Assembly: GCF_001465835.2 (NCBI RefSeq)
Contig: NZ_CP013661.2
Coordinates: 2,038,501-2,102,500 of the forward strand
Length of the DNA: 64,000 nucleotides
From: Planococcus kocurii
GTDB lineage: Bacteria > Bacillota > Bacilli > Bacillales_A > Planococcaceae
Direction: 5' to 3'
Each line of letters begins with the position of its first letter. Positions within the stretch are counted from its first letter, which is position 1. The notes under the pieces are model-generated. The model was not told where the DNA came from. It made no database searches and worked only from the letters and a program-made list of their open reading frames with translations. Shown piece by piece: positions 59,504 to 64,000 of this stretch. The translations under genes were made by a program, and so were the position numbers.

Positions 59504-60238
59504 ATGGCAAGATTACAAGACAAAGTAGCAATTATTACGGGTGCGGCACAAGGTATGGGTGCATCACATGCGAAGAAATTTATCGAAGAAGGCGCAAAAG
59601 TGGTAATTACGGACTTAAACGTAGAAAAAGGCGAAGCGCTAGCGAAAGAACTTGGAGACAATGCATTATTCGTTAAGCAAAACGTCACAAACGCAGAAGA
59701 CTGGGCAACAGTAGTAGCAGAAACTGAAAAAGCATTCGGTCAAGTAGACGTATTGGTTAACAACGCCGGTATTACGATGGCAAAATCAATCTTACAAACG
59801 ACAGAAGAAGAATACCGTCGCATTGTAGATATTAACCAAGTATCTGTATTCCTTGGAATGAAAACAGTCATTCCAGCTATGCAAAAAGTAGGCGGCGGTT
59901 CGATCGTCAACATTTCTTCTATGAACGGGATGGTTGGTGGAGCAATCGGTTACACAGATACAAAATTCGCAGTTCGCGGCATGACAAAAGCAGCAGCACT
60001 TGAATGCGCAAACTACGGTATTCGTGTAAACTCTGTACACCCAGGCGTTATCGCAACGCCAATGGTTGTTCAAGAAGATACAAAAGCAGCTGTAGAAGCA
60101 TTTTCAAAAACAATTCCAATGAAGCGCGTTGCGCAATCTGAAGAAGTTTCGAACATGGTATTATTCTTAGCTTCTGACGATGCAAGCTACTCTACTGGTT
60201 CAGAGTTTCTTGTTGATGGTGGACTAACAGCTCAGTAA
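59504..60238 (+). CDS. Short-chain dehydrogenase/reductase
   Basis: 244-residue classical SDR. Nucleotide motif TGAAQGMG (12-19), D37 after strand 2 (favouring NAD over NADP), NNAG (86-89), catalytic S138, Y150 and K154 (YTDTK), and the closing DGGLTAQ. It resembles 3-alpha-/20-beta-hydroxysteroid and cyclohexanol-type dehydrogenases; substrate unknown. Codon use is strongly biased to optimal codons, suggesting high expression. AGGAGGAATAG precedes the ATG. Divergent TetR gene is its likely regulator. Confidence 0.88.
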   Translation: MARLQDKVAIITGAAQGMGASHAKKFIEEGAKVVITDLNVEKGEALAKELGDNALFVKQNVTNAEDWATVVAETEKAFGQVDVLVNNAGITMAKSILQTTEEEYRRIVDINQVSVFLGMKTVIPAMQKVGGGSIVNISSMNGMVGGAIGYTDTKFAVRGMTKAAALECANYGIRVNSVHPGVIATPMVVQEDTKAAVEAFSKTIPMKRVAQSEEVSNMVLFLASDDASYSTGSEFLVDGGLTAQ

Positions 60239-60246
60239 AAAAAAAT

Positions 60247-60287
60247 AAAAAGCCGGTGCGCTGCAATTTGCGTAACGGCTTTTTATT
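60247..60287. terminator. Bidirectional terminator
   Basis: AAAAAGCCG...CGGCTTTTT with CGC/GCG inner stem and T-rich tail. It overlaps the last codons of the minus-strand membrane gene that follows. Confidence 0.75.
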
Positions 60288-60879
60288 TTGTTTTTTTGTT
60301 TAAAAACAATACGAGTACGGGTCCAATAATTGGAATCCAAGCGAGCGCTTTGAGTTTCGCGTGTGGGTAAAAATGATAAGTAGCATAGACGGATAAGCCC
60401 CATAGCACAAACCAGTCAACAGTCATGACAGATACCAGGCTTGATGCGAAAAAAGCTTCGCGGTAAGCAGCTAATGAAAACCCCTGCAATAATGTCAGGC
60501 CATTGATTAACCAAAACACCATAAGCACAACCAGCCAAAAGCGGAAAGCAAGAAAGCGAGCAAGCCAGTCGGGAGTCCGTAATTTTCTGTCGGTGTGTCG
60601 ATTGCCAAAAGCGAAATACAGTAAGAGTGAAAAAGCACCGATACCGAAAGACAGCAGTGCAAACGGCCACGCCGGCCATTTTTGTCGATCATTGAGTAGC
60701 AGCAAAGTCAAAAAAACCAGTGGAAACAAGCCGAGCGCATTGAAAACAGCGAGCACGAGCGGATCAATGGCACCGAGGTCGCCACTGAATATGCTCGACA
60801 AGATTGGATCTGTTTCGCCACCAGGTGCTAGAAAAACAGCATAGCCGATTAGTAGTAGCCAGACAATCAAAAAAATCAC
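60283..60879 (-). CDS. Multi-spanning membrane protein, unknown
   Basis: 198 residues with five to six membrane segments. A Gly/Asp loop (LAPGGETDPILSS) follows segment 1, RHTDRKLRTPDWLARFLAFR is a charged cytoplasmic loop, and the end reads LKALAWIPIIGPVLVLFLNKK. It resembles DUF2834-like or cyanobacterial/plant-type membrane proteins of unknown role; no firm family. GTG 60879 is chosen since AAGGAG lies eight bases upstream; the GTG at 60888 abuts it. Confidence 0.6.
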   Translation of the reverse strand: MIFLIVWLLLIGYAVFLAPGGETDPILSSIFSGDLGAIDPLVLAVFNALGLFPLVFLTLLLLNDRQKWPAWPFALLSFGIGAFSLLLYFAFGNRHTDRKLRTPDWLARFLAFRFWLVVLMVFWLINGLTLLQGFSLAAYREAFFASSLVSVMTVDWFVLWGLSVYATYHFYPHAKLKALAWIPIIGPVLVLFLNKKTK

Positions 60880-60956
60880 GGGTAGCACTCCTTTTTAGAG
60901 TAAAGTTATTAAGTGACTAGTTCCCTTAAAAAGCTATAGACAAACGAACGAGTGGT

Positions 60957-61301
60957 TTAGCTAACATGGAAAAAAACCATAAGGGCAAACAAACCGAGAA
61001 TTAGTAAGCTTCTGACTTTACTAGCTTTCCATGTGACAATGCTTGAACCAATGCCACCTATAATTAGTAACACAAGGCCCATTGTTTTGATCATGGGAAC
61101 AGCAAAGGTATCACTGAATTCGATAAGAAAAGCCCCTAAAGCAAACGAGCCCATACTTACTAGGAATTTTGGCGATGTAAAATCAGACTTTACAGACTGT
61201 TGGTCAGTCGCGTTCATTTTGAAATAAGCCCATGTCATCATTGCAATGGGTACACCAAACGCAATGAGGAAAGTGACAAGTGAATCTGTATCCGTCTCCA
61301 A
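60957..61301 (-). CDS. Small membrane protein, unknown
   Basis: About 114 residues with four membrane segments. A polar loop (NATDQQSVKSDFTSPKF) separates segments 1 and 2. I choose TTG at 61301 because GGAGG lies eight bases upstream; the TTG at 61316 overlaps that site. No family is recognised. It is divergent from the DUF4181-like gene at 61390. Confidence 0.5.
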   Translation of the reverse strand: METDTDSLVTFLIAFGVPIAMMTWAYFKMNATDQQSVKSDFTSPKFLVSMGSFALGAFLIEFSDTFAVPMIKTMGLVLLIIGGIGSSIVTWKASKVRSLLILGLFALMVFFHVS

Positions 61302-61389
61302 TGCATATGCCTCCAATCACGTAGAAAAATAAGTAGCAGGTGAAATCGTCTCTTTTGTAGAATTTTAACAGGTAGAGGAGTGCTTGCAT

Positions 61390-61779
61390 ATGGAAGTTGT
61401 GATGTATATGGGGTTATTTGTTCTTGTCATTTCTTATTTTCTTTTCTCGGACGTATATTTAAAGAAAAAGCGTGGAATCAAAAGAGGTTCGAGAAGTATT
61501 TTTCACGAAGACAAAAATCGTTACGTACTGATTTTGCAAGGAGTTATTTTCATCGGTTTTATTTACGCGTGTATGTACCTAGTTGCAGAACTAGATTTTG
61601 CAGAACTTTCTTTAGCTGTCCAGATCAGTCCTTTAGCAGGTCTCTTTGTTCTCCAAACAGTTGTTACAGGGCTTGAAGAGTGGGTGCTCCATAGAGACAA
61701 AGAGCGCTATTGGTATGATTGGACTGAAACAGTATTTGTTGGACTAATTTTTGCTTTATTACTTACAACGGGAGGGTAA
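61390..61779 (+). CDS. Small four-segment membrane protein, paralogue 3 (DUF4181-like)
   Basis: 129 residues, four membrane segments. LKKKRGIKRGSRSIFHEDKNRY after segment 1 and GLEEWVLHRDKERYWYD before segment 4 match the positions of the RFGID...ERW and LEW blocks in the paralogues at 57602 and 58023, though more diverged. GAGGAG precedes the ATG at 61390. Its stop overlaps an ATG of the next gene, so the two are co-transcribed. Function unknown. Confidence 0.62.
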   Translation: MEVVMYMGLFVLVISYFLFSDVYLKKKRGIKRGSRSIFHEDKNRYVLILQGVIFIGFIYACMYLVAELDFAELSLAVQISPLAGLFVLQTVVTGLEEWVLHRDKERYWYDWTETVFVGLIFALLLTTGG

Positions 61780-61784
61780 TGACT

Positions 61785-62177
61785 ATGTATAGGGTAACGA
61801 AAAAGAGAGCCAAAGCGTTGTTGATCGATTCGGTGATTGCTGCGACTGTGTCATTGGGCGCAGAACTGTTATTAAAAAAGAGAATAAAAAGTCCGTTTTT
61901 TCACCAGATAGTTTCGCCTTCATTAGTTTTCTGGGTGCTTGAGTATGCGCAGCTACGAGTGAACGGGCAAACAGTCGGACAGAAAGCGGTAGGCATTGCG
62001 TTAAAAGATGAAGCCGGTGGTGAGCTAAGCGCAGAACAAATTCTCAAACACATCGTGCACCGAGATACGATAGGTGCCTTCATGTATGTGAAAAATCGAG
62101 CACGCTACGATAGTTACAAAGGTGAAAAATACCCACATGATCTTTATGCGCACACAGTCGTTAAAGAAGTAGATTGA
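61785..62177 (+). CDS. RDD-family membrane protein
   Basis: 130 residues. KRAKALLIDSVIAATVSLG is the RDD opening (with Lys-Ala instead of the canonical Arg-Asp-Asp), then a second membrane segment and GQTVGQKAVGIALKDEAGG, the second family block. RDD proteins are proposed transporters or Na+/H+ antiporters but most are uncharacterised. GGGAGGG favours the ATG at 61785; the ATG at 61779 overlaps the previous stop (TAATG) but is too close. Confidence 0.72.
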   Translation: MYRVTKKRAKALLIDSVIAATVSLGAELLLKKRIKSPFFHQIVSPSLVFWVLEYAQLRVNGQTVGQKAVGIALKDEAGGELSAEQILKHIVHRDTIGAFMYVKNRARYDSYKGEKYPHDLYAHTVVKEVD

Positions 62178-62182
62178 CGGTC

Positions 62183-62213
62183 ATCTCTCCTTATTCAAGG
62201 AGAGATTTTTTTG
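62183..62213 (+). terminator. Rho-independent terminator
   Basis: ATCTCTCCTT and AAGGAGAGAT arms, ATTC loop, seven Ts; closes the small-membrane-protein/RDD operon. Confidence 0.9.
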
Positions 62214-62442
62214 TTTTGAAAATGATATTGCAAGATACAAGACATAATCTACCGGCATATCCTACTCGTTTGATTTGTGAGAATATATTCTATCGATATA
62301 CAATCTTGTTTTTTAGCGCTACAATATCCAAGGTGCTAGTCATTCCATCATTTTTTGCCGGGTGACAAGTGCACACGTATACGTCAAAACGATGAACTAG
62401 ATGGTTCGAAAGAATATAAAAGTAAGCTGTTGGAGGATTTGT

Positions 62443-63660
62443 ATGAAGAAACAAATAGAAATAAACAATACTGAAAAAGCTGGATGGTTATTGTTGATTG
62501 GTATTGTGTTAATTGGAGCAAATTTACGTGTGCCGATCACGTCGGTGGGTACGTTAATGTCGTTTATCCGTGAAGATCTTGCTATAAGCAATGCGGTCGC
62601 AGGATTGGTTACGACATTGCCTTTAATCGCTTTTGCTGTGCTTTCTCCCTTTGCACCGAAAATCGCAAATCGTATTGGCATGCAATGGACAATCGCCTTA
62701 TCCATGGTGTTTCTAATTATCGGAATTGCCATAAGGTCTGTAACGGGAATTGGTTTCCTGTTTATCGGAACACTTCTCATCGGATTGGCGATTTCTATAG
62801 GAAATGTGTTGATCCCGGGAATTATCAAAATGAATTTTCCATATCGAATCGGCGTCATGACGGGTATATATGCAGTCTTTATGAATATATTCGGTGCGTT
62901 AGGCTCTGGTTTAAGTGTACCGATTTCTGGTATCGGTAATATGGGGTGGCAAGGTGCCCTTGGGATTTGGGGATTACTTGCCACCATTGCCTTAATCGTG
63001 TGGCTTCCGCAATTGCGCAAACAGCAAGGAGCCGTGTCAAAAGCACCGATACAACCAAAACAAAAAACCAAGTTATGGCGATCCCCGCTTGCTTGGAGTG
63101 TCACTCTTTTTATGGGAGGACAGTCTTTAGTCTTTTATACCTTAGTCGCCTGGATGCCAGATATACTAAACACGATTGGGTACAATGCCGGTTCTGCCGG
63201 ATGGATGGTCTTTCTAATGCAAGCGGCCATTATTCCGACTACGTTCGTAGTTCCCGTGATTGCTGAGAAGTTAAAAAATCAAGTCGGTCTTGCGATTGCT
63301 ACAGCTTTGTTGTTTATGACCGGCTTTTCGGGCTTGCTTTTTGGGAGTATGGTGCTGGTTCCGTTGTGGGCCGTGTGTCTCGGAATTGCTGGAGGAAGTG
63401 GATTTAGTCTTTCAATGATATTCTTTACATTAAGAACGAAAGATGCAAAAGAAGCAGTAGAATTGTCAGGGATGGCTCAATCATTTGGTTATATGCTGGC
63501 AGCTATTGGTCCTGTTTTTGCAGGCGTCTTGTACGATATCGGCAGCGGTTGGACATTGCCACTGTTATTCTTGATGTTGATATCTATTGTTATCTTGATT
63601 GCAGGGATCATCTCTGGTAAAGAAGGCACAATTGCAGAACGAGCTAAAATAATAGCATAA
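62443..63660 (+). CDS. CynX/NimT-family MFS transporter (paralogue)
   Basis: 405 residues, about 12 membrane segments. Opening motif GANLRVPITSVGTLM and the ISNAVAGLVTTLPLIAFA helix identify the CynX/NimT family, like the permease at 7029-8231. No cyanase, carbonic anhydrase or other cyn gene is nearby, so the substrate may be a different small molecule. TGGAGGATTTGT precedes the ATG at 62443; an in-frame ATG 42 bases upstream has no site. A terminator follows. Confidence 0.83.
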   Translation: MKKQIEINNTEKAGWLLLIGIVLIGANLRVPITSVGTLMSFIREDLAISNAVAGLVTTLPLIAFAVLSPFAPKIANRIGMQWTIALSMVFLIIGIAIRSVTGIGFLFIGTLLIGLAISIGNVLIPGIIKMNFPYRIGVMTGIYAVFMNIFGALGSGLSVPISGIGNMGWQGALGIWGLLATIALIVWLPQLRKQQGAVSKAPIQPKQKTKLWRSPLAWSVTLFMGGQSLVFYTLVAWMPDILNTIGYNAGSAGWMVFLMQAAIIPTTFVVPVIAEKLKNQVGLAIATALLFMTGFSGLLFGSMVLVPLWAVCLGIAGGSGFSLSMIFFTLRTKDAKEAVELSGMAQSFGYMLAAIGPVFAGVLYDIGSGWTLPLLFLMLISIVILIAGIISGKEGTIAERAKIIA

Positions 63661-63684
63661 ATGCACGATAAGCTTTTATCACTC

Positions 63685-63714
63685 GACTTTCCTATCATAA
63701 GGAAAGTCTTTTTT
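63685..63714 (+). terminator. Rho-independent terminator
   Basis: GACTTTCCT and AGGAAAGTC arms with ATCATA loop and six Ts. Confidence 0.9.
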
Positions 63715-63787
63715 ATGGAGAAAATCAACTAGAGTACAATCTTCTCGCCAAGTTATATAATGATAGAAAAGCGAAAGGGTGATTCGC

Positions 63788-64000
63788 GTGAAACTGTACA
63801 AGGAGTTGGCCAACTGGTGGCAGCAATGCTTTTTACTTTAAAAAGTTTTTTTCAATGACTTTGACGGACTTGTCACCAAATATGTTGGAAGTGAGTCGGG
63901 AGTTGAACCCAGATTGTCTTCATATGCAAAGCGAAATGGGGATCATCGACGCAGGGCGCGATTTTGATTTGGTATTTATTCATGACGTAATTTCTTATTT
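63788..64000 (+). pseudogene. SAM-dependent methyltransferase, internally deleted (3' beyond window)
   Basis: GTG at 63788 (AAAGGGTG site) opens a frame reading VKLYKELANWW, the usual N-terminus of a class I methyltransferase family, but it stops after 17 codons. From 63825, in the +1 frame, NAFYFKKFF then MTLTDLSPNMLEVSRELNP and DLVFIHDVISY follow, which are the post-motif I parts of the same fold. The roughly 40 residues that carry the glycine-rich SAM loop are missing at the join, so a deletion with frameshift is likely. The gene continues past the window end. Confidence 0.7.

Overview
The window looks like a chromosomal segment of a low-to-mid GC Gram-positive of the order Bacillales, most like Planococcus or a close relative. 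Reasons: AGGAGG-type ribosome binding sites, many TTG and GTG starts, a sortase-type C-terminus, Staphylococcus-like HssRS/HrtAB genes, Bacillus-like MhqR operators and a Kdp operon with a Firmicute-type KdpD. This placement is inference. I see no rRNA, tRNA, CRISPR array, transposase or prophage.

Layout. 1-2 kb: end of nanE and a PTS EIICB permease. 2-7 kb: FAD monooxygenase, an ABC exporter with a small DUF4064 membrane protein, and two small orphans. 7-10 kb: a cyanate detoxification cluster (CynX-like permease, cyanase, beta-carbonic anhydrase) facing a divergent Lrp/AsnC regulator. 10-18.5 kb: a hybrid histidine kinase converging on a tightly packed operon of HPt-REC-GGDEF-REC protein, HEAT-repeat membrane protein, family 2 glycosyltransferase and single-domain response regulator; together these carry every part of a multistep phosphorelay leading to c-di-GMP and a polysaccharide synthase. 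18.8-25.2 kb: a metal/heme region with a duplicated-domain cell-wall protein, a small anti-sigma-like protein, a CopC protein, then hrtA, hrtB, hssS and hssR with a recognisable HssR direct repeat. 25.4-32 kb: a multi-PAS diguanylate cyclase, an FMN reductase, a Mn riboswitch (yybP-ykoY) ahead of a TerC-family protein, a KtrA-like regulator and a CueP-like copper lipoprotein. 32.4-40.7 kb: kdpDE and kdpFABC around a perfect 19-bp inverted repeat. 40.8-43.7 kb: a quinone/electrophile-response set under two MhqR-type operators. 43.7-46.1 kb: a GGDEF-EAL protein. 46.4-50.4 kb: a deletion scar joining an iclR fragment to a truncated rocB-like gene, then a DUF1445 hydro-lyase, a RidA protein and a nitrilase. 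50.6-54 kb: a Nudix gene followed by a PLD-helicase-DUF3427 protein. 54.4-64 kb: an AcuI/YhdH reductase with a divergent MarR regulator, an AI-2E family protein, a DnaA-box cluster, three paralogous small membrane proteins, a TetR/SDR pair, an RDD protein, a second CynX/NimT permease and a methyltransferase pseudogene cut by the window end.

Themes. The window is rich in signalling (four histidine-kinase/response-regulator systems or parts, three GGDEF proteins), in metal and ion homeostasis (K+, Mn2+, Cu, heme) and in detoxification. Three intergenic copies of a foldback repeat, two related terminator-like hairpins and two deletion pseudogenes show ongoing small-scale genome change. The most original candidates are the phosphorelay/c-di-GMP/glycosyltransferase module at 11.0-18.5 kb and the Nudix-helicase pair at 50.6-54.0 kb.
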